From positions 248,001 to 312,000 of the forward strand of contig NZ_JPRK01000002.1 of NCBI RefSeq assembly GCF_000832125.1: a stretch of 64,000 nt of DNA, in the 5' to 3' direction. Positions 1 through 7,978 of this stretch are shown piece by piece (position 1 is the first letter of the stretch; each line of letters opens with the position of its first letter). The translations under genes and the position numbers were made by a program. The notes beneath the pieces were generated by a model. That model searched no databases. It was not told the origin of the DNA and saw only the letters and a program-made list of their open reading frames with translations. Origin of the DNA: Flavobacterium hibernum. GTDB taxonomy: Bacteria > Bacteroidota > Bacteroidia > Flavobacteriales > Flavobacteriaceae.

Positions 1-348
1 AAGGAAAATGAAATCAGTGAATTATTAAAAGAGTTTGTAAACGATTTTAAAACTGATTTTTTTGATGATAAAAAGAAATACGACAGACTAATAAAATTAT
101 TGGAGGGTAAATCCCCATCAGATATAAAAACAATAGTTAATAATTCAAAGTCACAGGTTATTATTCATGAGAAAGAGGTACTAACTTATGATGAGCTACT
201 TTTTGAAATTTTTGAATTTAATAATCACGGATCTTTTTCTTATGACAAAATGATTGAATTTTTAAATGATAATGGTATTTCACAAACAGCAATTGCAGAT
301 AAAATGAATGTTTCATTAAGACAGGTAAGAAATTATCTAAATAAATAA
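1..348 (+). CDS. C-terminal fragment of a protein ending in a helix-turn-helix (5' end outside window)
   Basis: The frame is open from the first base with no stop, so this is the 3' end of a gene that begins before the window; the internal TTG at 100 is not needed as a start. The visible 115 residues are charged and helical. They end in a segment (ISQTAIADKMNVSLRQVRNY) that reads like the recognition part of a helix-turn-helix. The stop lies 7 bp before the start of a subtilase, so the two genes are probably one operon. ATPase partners are common upstream of such subtilases in defence loci, but no ATPase motif is inside the window, so the identity of the full protein is unknown. Confidence 0.7.
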   Translation, partial: KENEISELLKEFVNDFKTDFFDDKKKYDRLIKLLEGKSPSDIKTIVNNSKSQVIIHEKEVLTYDELLFEIFEFNNHGSFSYDKMIEFLNDNGISQTAIADKMNVSLRQVRNYLNK

Positions 349-355
349 TTAAGAT

Positions 356-2728
356 ATGGCAACCGAAAGAAATTTACCAATTAAGTTTTTCCAGAAAAGA
401 GAAAAAGATGAATCCGGAACTGAAGGTGCCGGAGGAGGTCCTATGCCTAAATGGGTAAATAAGGACAACATCGCTGGAAAATCTATAATTTTTAGAGAGA
501 AATTGATTGAGGTTGACCAGCTTTTGAAACGAAAAGTAAGTTCGGATAATTATACTCCAACTGTTTTAAGACTTAAAGTCAACGAAGACGCACTTGCCAA
601 GAGATTTCGTAAAGAAATAGCTTTGATCTTCAATGTGGATAAAAAACTTAATTTAATAGGTTTCAATTCAGAAAGTGAATTACTGGTTAAAGTGGACAAT
701 GCACGTGATGTTAAGAAGATGATCGATAATTTTGCAAAAGCAGATCAGAATTTTATTTCAGATTCAATTATAATGGGTATCGATGCTATTGAGAATATTG
801 AAGTTTATCATCCATTAATTAATGTTAATCCAAATACCGAATCTAAGATAAAAGTTAAGCTGTTTAATTATGGAGACAGTGAATTAAATAGAATTCTTAT
901 CCAGAACTTTGAATCTTTCTGCCAAAACAATGATATTGATGCAGAACAAACTGTTTATTCTGCAGACCTCAACATATATAGTATCGCTTCTATTACTGAA
1001 GATGCTCTTGATTTGCTGCAGGATTTCGATGGAATACAAATGATAACAGAAATGCCTACTTATGACATTACTTTTGATGAAATGATCGGTGAAGACGAAA
1101 TTCCCATAAAATATCCAAAAGCTGGAAAAGAATATCCGATAGTAGGGATACTGGATTCGGGTGTGGCAAACATTCCGCATTTCGAGCCATGGTTGGAGAA
1201 TGACCGCAGCACTTATTTTATTGATGATGTTATTAATAAGGGGCATGGAACTTTTGTTGCAGGCGTACTGTTGTATGGAGATGATTTCCAGGGTAATAAA
1301 TATACCGGTCTTGAAGGGTGCAAAATTTATGAGGCTATCGTTATTGCAGATAAAAACAAACAGGCTATTTCTGAAGATGAGCTCATTGAAAACATCAGGG
1401 ATGCGGTAAGCAGAAATAATCATATAAAAATTTGGAATCTCTCACTTGGTACTGCTACAGAAGCAGATTTATATGAGTTTTCAGATTTTGGAAAAGCATT
1501 GGATGAAATTCAGGATCACAACGATGTGCTGATTTGCAAATCGGCAGGAAATTGTGAAAATTTTAAATTCAAAGCACCAAAATCAAGAATCGCTAATTCA
1601 GCTGATACGGTTAGAGGGCTGGTAGTGGGATCGATTTCACATGATCAGAATGCAACGGATCAGGTAGGAAAGCATAATCCTTCGCCTTTTTCCAGAAAAG
1701 GTCCCGGGCCTTCCTATACGATAAAGCCTGATCTTACTCATATTGGAGGAAATGCAGGTTTGAATTCTAGAAATACTGCAATTTACAATACTGTTAAGTC
1801 ATTTTCGACCTCTGGAGGGGTAGCTCATAATGTCGGTACAAGTTTTTCGACACCGCGTATTACAGCTATTGCTGCGGGTTTAAATTTTAAGCTAAACGAA
1901 GTGTTTAGCCCAACGCTGCTTAAGGGCTTAATCATACATTCTGCGAAATATCCAGATGAGATGAAGATGGAGCTTGCGGAAAAATTAAATCATGCCGGAT
2001 TTGGTCTGCCTACCAATATTGATGATATCTTGTATAATGAACCAAATGAGATTACATTAATTCTGCAGGATAACTTAGAAAAGGGAAGCTTTATTGATAT
2101 TTTGGATTTTCCATTTCCTCAGAGTATGATTGATGAGGATGGATATTATTATGGAGAAGTTACAGTTACGCTGGTAACTTCTCCAATTCTCGAAGTTTCA
2201 CAAGGAGTAGAATACTGCCAAAGTAATATAGATGTTATGTTTGGCAGTTATGATACTAAAGTAGCCAGGGACATTACCCAGAAAACGATTAAAAACCCAA
2301 TTGGAGCAGATAATCGACAAAATCTTTTGGCGCCTAATCTTTATTCACGAAAAACGCATAAATCTGTAACGGATAAATTTTCAACAGAGCGTATGCTTAT
2401 TTCTTACGGAAATAAATTTCAGCCGGTCAAAAAGTGGTGCGTTAATTTTGATGATTTCACTCCTGCCAATAAAGAGCATTATTTAAAAGGCCCTAAAAAC
2501 TGGTATTTAAAACTCGAAGGTTTGTTCAGACATTATACCGAGGCGAAGGCAGAAGCTCAGAATTTTACACCTAGTCAGGAATTTTGCTGCATAATAACAA
2601 TAAAAGACACAAAGAAGCGCGGTAATATTTATAATGAAGTTACTCAGCTATTGAATAGTTTTAGCTTTATCCATGGCAATGTTAAAATTAGACAAGAAGT
2701 TGAAGTGAGAGTTGATAATAAAAATTAA
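356..2728 (+). CDS. S8 family (subtilisin-like) serine peptidase, large cytoplasmic type
   Basis: A 790-residue protein with the subtilase triad in order: Asp267 in VGILDSG, His297 in GHGTFVAG and Ser496 in GTSFSTP, with a likely oxyanion Asn399 in SAGN. The first ~260 residues form an N-terminal extension without signal peptide or membrane segment, and ~250 residues follow the protease domain, so a cytoplasmic regulated protease is more likely than a secreted enzyme. It starts 7 bp after the preceding HTH-tailed gene. Two-gene units of a regulatory or ATPase protein plus a cytoplasmic subtilase are found in bacterial defence islands; that role is inferred from architecture and from the neighbouring mobile element, not shown here. 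Its AT-rich codon use differs from the metal-resistance genes further right. Confidence 0.88.
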   Translation: MATERNLPIKFFQKREKDESGTEGAGGGPMPKWVNKDNIAGKSIIFREKLIEVDQLLKRKVSSDNYTPTVLRLKVNEDALAKRFRKEIALIFNVDKKLNLIGFNSESELLVKVDNARDVKKMIDNFAKADQNFISDSIIMGIDAIENIEVYHPLINVNPNTESKIKVKLFNYGDSELNRILIQNFESFCQNNDIDAEQTVYSADLNIYSIASITEDALDLLQDFDGIQMITEMPTYDITFDEMIGEDEIPIKYPKAGKEYPIVGILDSGVANIPHFEPWLENDRSTYFIDDVINKGHGTFVAGVLLYGDDFQGNKYTGLEGCKIYEAIVIADKNKQAISEDELIENIRDAVSRNNHIKIWNLSLGTATEADLYEFSDFGKALDEIQDHNDVLICKSAGNCENFKFKAPKSRIANSADTVRGLVVGSISHDQNATDQVGKHNPSPFSRKGPGPSYTIKPDLTHIGGNAGLNSRNTAIYNTVKSFSTSGGVAHNVGTSFSTPRITAIAAGLNFKLNEVFSPTLLKGLIIHSAKYPDEMKMELAEKLNHAGFGLPTNIDDILYNEPNEITLILQDNLEKGSFIDILDFPFPQSMIDEDGYYYGEVTVTLVTSPILEVSQGVEYCQSNIDVMFGSYDTKVARDITQKTIKNPIGADNRQNLLAPNLYSRKTHKSVTDKFSTERMLISYGNKFQPVKKWCVNFDDFTPANKEHYLKGPKNWYLKLEGLFRHYTEAKAEAQNFTPSQEFCCIITIKDTKKRGNIYNEVTQLLNSFSFIHGNVKIRQEVEVRVDNKN

Positions 2729-2757
2729 TAAAATGAGATAATTGATAAACATAAAAA

Positions 2758-2791
2758 AACCCAATCAGAACTTGGCGGTGCGGATTGGGTT
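2758..2791 (-). terminator. Rho-independent terminator, minus strand
   Basis: A 9-bp perfect stem (AACCCAATC / GATTGGGTT) lies between the subtilase stop and the IS21 left end. Read on the minus strand it is followed by a run of seven T, so it should stop leftward transcription, for example from istAB. On the plus strand it could act only weakly for the subtilase operon. Confidence 0.7.
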
Positions 2792-2841
2792 AGGGAATAA
2801 GTTTGTTCGACTTCTATATAGAGGCTTATTGTAAAACTCAG

Positions 2842-2927
2842 TGATATTGACCACTGTTTTCCAATTTAAAGTGACCACTTCGTTTCGGTTTAAAGTGACC
2901 ATCTAATTTCGGTGCAAAGTGAGCACC
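2842..2927. repeat. IS21 left-end multiple terminal repeats
   Basis: Four imperfect copies of a (T)TTAAAGTGACCA-type motif occur at about 2847-2854, 2865-2878, 2889-2901 and 2913-2927. They are the probable transposase (IstA) binding sites and are inverted relative to the copies at the right end. Confidence 0.8.
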
Positions 2928-2981
2928 TAAAAAACTACTTTTTTTCGTGTGTTAATTATTGTTTCAAATATAAATAAATAA

Positions 2982-3719
2982 TTATTCCTTGATTATGCTT
3001 TTTTTCTTTCTCATTGATTCCCCATGCAGCTCAACCCTGTGGGCTTGATGTATTAATCTGTCCAGGATTGCATCTGCTATGGTTTTCTCGCCTATTATGT
3101 CATACCATCCCTGAACGGGGATCTGCGAGGTTACAATAATAGAACCATTGTTGTGCCTGTCCTCGATGATCTCTAAAAGTGTGATTCTGTTCTGGCTGTC
3201 CAATGCCTGGAGTCCAAAGTCATCTAGTATGATAACATCCTGCCTTTGTATTTTCATCAGTTCTCTCAGGTATGTGCCATCTGCCTTGGCCATTTTCAGC
3301 TTTGCAAATAATTTTGCAGTATTAAAATAACTTACTTTATACCCTTCGATACAGGCCTGATAACCAAGTGCTGTTCCTAAAAAACTTTTACCAACCCCTG
3401 TGCTTCCTGTGATTAGTATATTTTCATTCTTTTCTACAAAACTGCATTCTGCAAGCCGGAGTATAAGATTTCTGTCAATGTTCCGGGACTGGTCAAAATT
3501 GATGCTTTCAATATTTGATTTGTAATGGAAGCGTGCATTGGCAATACTGCGTTCAATACGCCTGTTGTGGCGTTCATCCCATTCGGCATCTATTATCATT
3601 GACATAAACTGGTCAATGGTATAATGATCGGTTTTACCGCTTTCGATAGCTGTCATGAAGGCGTTATGCATTCCATGAAGCTTCATCTGTTTCATTTTTG
3701 CTACAGTAGATTCATTCAT
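2982..3719 (-). CDS. istB: IS21-like element helper ATPase IstB
   Basis: A 245-residue DnaA-like AAA+ ATPase that assists IstA in target selection and strand transfer. It shows a Walker A motif (GSTGVGKS) in the centre, a Walker B motif (VIILDDFG) about 65 residues later, and the IstB-type N-terminus with helical residues before the ATP site. Length is the family norm. It is directly downstream of istA with a 12-bp gap, the usual istA-istB order, so the two are co-transcribed. No frameshift or stop is present, so the element may still be active. Confidence 0.95.
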   Translation of the reverse strand: MNESTVAKMKQMKLHGMHNAFMTAIESGKTDHYTIDQFMSMIIDAEWDERHNRRIERSIANARFHYKSNIESINFDQSRNIDRNLILRLAECSFVEKNENILITGSTGVGKSFLGTALGYQACIEGYKVSYFNTAKLFAKLKMAKADGTYLRELMKIQRQDVIILDDFGLQALDSQNRITLLEIIEDRHNNGSIIVTSQIPVQGWYDIIGEKTIADAILDRLIHQAHRVELHGESMRKKKSIIKE

Positions 3720-3731
3720 TGTAAATTGATT

Positions 3732-5285
3732 TTAGTTATAATAATTTTTTCCTCTGATATTGCCGTGGTCGGGAAGATCCTGATCTTCTTCCTTTTCGTG
3801 TTCCATGGGTATCTTATCCAGACTGTTTTCTAAGATGTTCTGTATGGTTTTAAAATTATAAATCTTAAAATCCAGAGCACGTTTGCAGGCATTTGCTAAT
3901 CTTTCTGCACCTACTTTCTTATCAAAAGACAATATGCCTAAACAGCTTTTATAGGCCTGTTCGGGGTGGTTCCTGCTTTCTATTATCTGCATGATATATT
4001 CTCCTACTGCCGGATCAATACTATTGGCCCAGTCAATAAACCTTAAGGCATTCCACTGTGCTACAAACTGATGTGTGCTTGCCATATGTTCGGGATTTGT
4101 GGTATAGATATAGGGCTTGGGATTTCTGATATGAGTGGCTATACGGTTGTATTTGAAGTATATTTCAACAGTAGAGCTTGTGTAGAGCAGCTTTACTTTT
4201 TTCTTTAAATATTGATAGGGCACGCTGTAGTAGTTTTTATCCTGGCTTAACTGGACGTGCCCATTCTGCATTACTGTTGCCAGAGACTGGTATTTAATCT
4301 CAAAGCGTTCCAGAGGAAGAGGCTGCAGTTCATGTCTTTCATCTTCCATAAAGAGTTCAAAACGAGAGTATGGTCTTCCGGTAAGTTTCTTGTTGTTATG
4401 TGCATCGAGCAGATTCCATATTTCCTGGTTCAGTTCTTCTATGCTGAAGTATTTAGAGTCTTTCAGATTTGCATAAATTCTTCTGTAAAGTATCTTAACC
4501 GCACCCTCAACTAAAGATTTGTCTCTGGGTCTGTATGCTCTTGCAGGCAGAATAGTAGTTTCATAATGTTCAGCTAAATCAGCCAGAGTTTCATTAATGG
4601 TGGGTTCGAAGCGGCTGGTTCTGACTACGGCAGATTTTAAGTTGTCAGGCACAATTGCGGCAGGTGTTCCTTGAAAAAAACGCATTGCATTTTCTACCGA
4701 AGCTACAAAATCTTCCTTCTGCTGGCTCATTGAAGCTTCTGCGTAAGTATACTGGCTGGCACCGAGTATGGCAACAAAAAACTGTACTTCCTGAACCTCG
4801 GATGTGCTTTTGTCTATGATTGAAAGCGTCTTTCCAGCATAGTCAACATACATTTTATCGCCAGCCTTGTGATTCATATGCATCACAGGGTTTACCTTGT
4901 TGCTCCAGTCTCGGAAGCGATGCCTGAACTGTGTTACTCTAAGACCGTCAGGATGGGTTTCAATATATCTTTCCCACATAGTCTGTATGGTGATGCCTAC
5001 CTTTTTTAATTCACGTTCCATCTGAGGAAAATAAGCATACAGATCTTCGATTCTTGAGGAAATAACTTCTGTTGGACCCTGAGAAAACAGTTCGTCTAAT
5101 TCGGTGTCAGTTTTCTTGTTTACGGTTTCCAGGCTTAATCCAAGAACTTCAAATAAAGAGATATATTTTTTTACAGTATTTCTGGATAAAGATAAATATC
5201 GGCTTATAAACAGCTTGCTTTTGCCGTTGCAGTGCAACTTAATGACTTTTCTAATTTTGTTCATGTCTAGTTTGTTATTTGCCAT
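3732..5285 (-). CDS. istA: IS21 family transposase IstA
   Basis: A 517-residue DDE transposase. An N-terminal helix-turn-helix (about residues 5-45, with SKLFISRYLSLSRNTVKKY) is followed by a catalytic core starting around the MYVDYAGKTL segment (first catalytic Asp). The second Asp lies in AIVPDNLKSAV, and the last acidic residue falls after RPRDKSLVEGAV. A Mu-type C-terminal beta domain follows. It binds the end repeats and carries out strand cleavage and transfer together with IstB. Full length and intact. Confidence 0.95.
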   Translation of the reverse strand: MANNKLDMNKIRKVIKLHCNGKSKLFISRYLSLSRNTVKKYISLFEVLGLSLETVNKKTDTELDELFSQGPTEVISSRIEDLYAYFPQMERELKKVGITIQTMWERYIETHPDGLRVTQFRHRFRDWSNKVNPVMHMNHKAGDKMYVDYAGKTLSIIDKSTSEVQEVQFFVAILGASQYTYAEASMSQQKEDFVASVENAMRFFQGTPAAIVPDNLKSAVVRTSRFEPTINETLADLAEHYETTILPARAYRPRDKSLVEGAVKILYRRIYANLKDSKYFSIEELNQEIWNLLDAHNNKKLTGRPYSRFELFMEDERHELQPLPLERFEIKYQSLATVMQNGHVQLSQDKNYYSVPYQYLKKKVKLLYTSSTVEIYFKYNRIATHIRNPKPYIYTTNPEHMASTHQFVAQWNALRFIDWANSIDPAVGEYIMQIIESRNHPEQAYKSCLGILSFDKKVGAERLANACKRALDFKIYNFKTIQNILENSLDKIPMEHEKEEDQDLPDHGNIRGKNYYN

Positions 5286-5341
5286 AGTCTGTAGTTTTTA
5301 TACAGATCCATGGTTTAACAACATGAAAAGAAGTAGTGTTT

Positions 5342-5451
5342 GGTGGTCAATTTAAACCGAGACAAGGTGGTCAGTTTAAATTGAAAAGTGGTGGTCAGTT
5401 TGATCCGAAAGCGGTGGTCACTTTATATTGAAAAAGCGTGGTCAATTTGAC
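5342..5451. repeat. IS21 right-end multiple terminal repeats
   Basis: Five copies of GTGGTCA followed by CTTT/ATTT/GTTT tracts are spaced about 22-26 bp apart between the istA start and the truncated gene. They are the mirror image of the left-end copies. The istA promoter should lie among them. Confidence 0.8.
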
Positions 5452-6377
5452 CGTTTTTTCCAGCCTATCTTCTGGCTTTCTTTGATTTTATCCTCTGGCT
5501 TAATGGAGCTGCAGAATATGCCCTGAAATGGAACCTTTATACAGGCCTTTCTGTTATACCTGGATTTCTTTGTGCGGGAAGGCTTTGTTGTGCCATTATT
5601 GTAGATTTCCAATTTTGCCATAATCCTGTAAAGCGCTTCTTCATCCGATGGCTGGCTGGAGGATCCCTGTTTTTCATATCCGCCTAATGTCATGCTCAAT
5701 GAGGGAATTCCCAGCCTGACCGCCTGCTTCACGGCGCATTTTGAAGGCTCTCCTGATGAGAGCGGGTACGGATGGCTCAGGATGGTGCCGAGTCCGCTTG
5801 CTTCGCTCAGGCGGTACGCCAGCATTGTCTGCTGCATGAATTCCGCATTGTCGTAGTAGCACATAAAAGCTATCGGATCACTGCCGGAATAGCAGCCGTT
5901 CAGCTCCAGAAATACATCAGTTGCATCAAAGACATCAGTCGAAATAAAATCGGCGATCAATTCTGCCGCGGTTCTCTTGGCGCTGCCCGGAAAAGCATCG
6001 GAAAGATGGGACATTCGGATGTTGTCGGATTGGGAGCTGCGGCCGCTGTAGCGCTGCACATCAGCGTCGGGAATTATAATGAGGTTTCCCTTGAGCTTTT
6101 CAGGCATTATCTCACGGCGAAGCTGCAGCAGGGAAGCGGCGGCGGAAAATCCGCCTTCGCGGATTCCGGTGGCTAGGGTAAGGGTTGGACCTTTTTCACG
6201 CCCCCTGATTAGGGTCACGGGAAGATCAGCCCAGACCGAATCCGAGGATTTCAAACAGATGACCGTATCGGTTGTGGAAGCATCCTGTTTTTCGAGGTAT
6301 CTCTTAAGCGCGTTTTTTTGTGACTGGGCGCTATGGACTGCCAAAAGCGATATAAAAGAAAGAATTAAATTTTTCAT
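5442..6377 (-). pseudogene. Aspartoacylase/succinylglutamate desuccinylase-like protein, truncated by IS21 and lacking zinc ligands
   Basis: A 311-residue product with a signal-like N-terminus (MKNLILSFISLLAVHSAQSQ). The body follows the M14/AstE-AspA fold: GPTLTLATGIREGG, FPGS...IADFIS, DVFLELNG, YYDNAE. Family enzymes bind zinc through H-x-x-E in a GxHGxE motif and a later DxH. Here these positions read Arg73, Gly76 and Asn160, so it cannot be a normal zinc hydrolase. The C-terminal beta domain (VPFQGIFCSSIKPEDKIKESQKIG) stops where relatives continue some 50-60 residues. The last two codons and the stop come from the IS21 end. It was thus probably a pseudoenzyme before the insertion and is now a broken gene. 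The alignment is from memory of the family. Confidence 0.65.
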
Positions 6378-6747
6378 TGCATTAAATAATCGATGATTAT
6401 TCCGGCTGAATACAGAATAGCCATACTGATTTGCAGACCGTCGGCGGGTCTGGTTTTAATTGGTTTAAACAGGTTTTCAGCTGTATTGGAAAGCGCAGCG
6501 GGAGTGCGGGCTGCCATAGTTTTACAGGGCATTTCAGACTCTTGAAGCCGAATGCTAAATAATGGGCTTTTCTCGTAAGCCGGCACTTTTTATATATGGT
6601 CTTGCAGCTGGATAGGTCGCTGTTTTACAGGCTGGCAATCGCAGGTGGCAGCAGAGAACATAAAAAACGGCCTTCTTTTACGATGTGATGAGCGTACTAT
6701 CGATAGTTAAGCCAGCGAATCGGTAAATTTGAAACTGAATTTTGAGT

Positions 6748-7110
6748 CTAAAAGAAATGGAGTCTGTAGAGGGAGTTTTTTGAAGCGTCTGCAAATGCAG
6801 TGTTCAGCTTAAAATAGGCGGTGCTTTTGCTGTGAGGGAGCGATAGCGCTTCATCAGTAAATTTTTCTGATAGCGATTTTAATAGCGCAGGGGTTTTATG
6901 CTTTTCTTTTTTGTCCTGGGAAGAAGCGCTTATGCGGATTTTCTTTTTGCTATGGGGCGCATCTACGGCGCACTGGTGGGTTTTCCTGCCTGAAATATTC
7001 TGCATCTCGGCGCAATCGGCAAGCACGGAAGAGACGCTGTGGATTTCAACGCCGTAAAGCATTCGCATGGCAAGGAGCGCCATTATCAATATGCCTTTAA
7101 AATGCTTCAT
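6748..7110 (-). CDS. Small exported hypothetical protein
   Basis: A 120-residue protein not assigned to a family. The N-terminus (MKHFKGILIMALLAMRMLYGVEI) looks like a signal peptide or membrane anchor. The rest is polar, with three cysteines or histidine-rich stretches (DCAEMQ, HQCAVDAPHS) and basic residues (SKKKIRIS). An exact TAnnTTTG promoter box lies 39 bp upstream on the same strand, which favours a real gene. The overlapping open frame at 7097-7366 has no such support. Confidence 0.5.
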   Translation of the reverse strand: MKHFKGILIMALLAMRMLYGVEIHSVSSVLADCAEMQNISGRKTHQCAVDAPHSKKKIRISASSQDKKEKHKTPALLKSLSEKFTDEALSLPHSKSTAYFKLNTAFADASKNSLYRLHFF

Positions 7111-7148
7111 GCGTAAGGGGAAATGCTGATTTAATTGTTTGTTCCGGC

Positions 7149-7156
7149 CAAATATA
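7149..7156 (-). promoter_or_regulatory. Bacteroidetes -7 promoter box (TATATTTG) for the 120-aa exported protein
   Basis: Read on the minus strand, TATATTTG matches the TAnnTTTG consensus exactly. It sits about 40 bp before the ATG at 7110. The -33 element is weak (TTTTC). Confidence 0.45.
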
Positions 7157-7320
7157 ACGCATTTTAAAGAAAATCAGCCGGCATAAAAACAAATATAGCA
7201 AAGATTTAACTTCGTCCATTTGTGCAGTAATGCCTATCCAATATTTAAATGCAGTGTCCGCAGCAGAGTGCAAAAATAATGCTGCGGACCGATAAAGGAA
7301 AATGCTTTTTCGTCCTTTTT

Positions 7321-7710
7321 CTATTCTATGGCTAAAATGGCGCGCTCTTCGGGTTTGCTTGACCACTGCACCTGCCAGACACGGCCGTCAAGCTGGTCCA
7401 GCAGAATTAAATTGTATATATTGGTGGTGGGGCTGAGGACAAATCTGCTGTTTTTTTCCTGATCGGGTGCGGCGAGCGCCTTGAGCGAAAGGGGAGACTC
7501 GAACCTGTTTTTTCCAGTGTCCCACTGGACCTGCCACATCTGTCCGTTTCGGGTGTTGAGTTTGATATAGGTCCACATATTGTTTGTGCTGTAAAGCCTG
7601 TATGCAGCATCGATGCAGGGAAATGCATTTGTGCCGGAAGAAGGCTGGTTCTGGGCGGATGCGCTTATAGCCATTGCGAAGAACAGAAGAGAAAATAAAG
7701 TTGTTTTCAT
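7321..7710 (-). CDS. Secreted hypothetical protein with two W-Q-V-Q-W repeats
   Basis: A 129-residue protein with a clear signal peptide (MKTTLFSLLFFAMAISASAQ, cleavage after Ala-Gln). The mature part has two copies of a short motif, GQMWQVQWDT and GRVWQVQWSS, about 65 residues apart. Each copy follows a beta-rich stretch (WTYIKLNT; YNLILLDQ). This is the pattern of a small two-repeat beta protein in the periplasm or outside the cell. Comparable small exported proteins occur in Flavobacterium, but no function is known to me. Confidence 0.75.
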   Translation of the reverse strand: MKTTLFSLLFFAMAISASAQNQPSSGTNAFPCIDAAYRLYSTNNMWTYIKLNTRNGQMWQVQWDTGKNRFESPLSLKALAAPDQEKNSRFVLSPTTNIYNLILLDQLDGRVWQVQWSSKPEERAILAIE

Positions 7711-7978
7711 AATTTTCAGATTAGTTAATCAGCGGTAAATTAATGTTTTATAAAAAAAAAAACAAATAACGTGCCGAAATTTGAGTGATCTCCAAATGCA
7801 AGAGGCTCAGGTGCGCTTTACGGTCTGAGCCGATAATTAGCGGCAGTATCTGGCCTGGGGCGAGAAATGCTAAGAAAAAAAATGGTAAATTCGCCTTGCA
7901 CTGCAGCATTCACTAGTGTATAAACTTGAAGAAAAACTGTAATGTCCAGTTTTAAATATTAACCTAAAAAACATCACA

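Larger units (their letters stand above)
2842..5451 (-). mobile_element. IS21-family insertion sequence (istA/istB)
   Basis: Two adjacent minus-strand genes, istA and istB, are framed by arrays of a repeated GTGGTCA-TTTAAA-type motif in opposite orientation at both ends, the multiple terminal repeats typical of IS21. The outermost inverted copies are TTGACCAC at 2847-2854 and its complement at 5438-5445. Exact termini are uncertain by a few bases, and no target duplication is obvious. The right end supplies the stop codon and last residues of the truncated aspartoacylase-like gene. That gene's missing 3' part is not recognisable beyond the left end, so the flanks have probably been rearranged. 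Confidence 0.88.

Noticed and set aside
6374..6586. 70-aa minus-strand frame with ATGA overlap to the aspartoacylase-like gene
   Set aside because: No promoter box, low-complexity composition and no recognisable features; the overlap alone is weak support.
7097..7366. 89-aa minus-strand frame
   Set aside because: It overlaps the ends of two better supported genes and the promoter of one of them.
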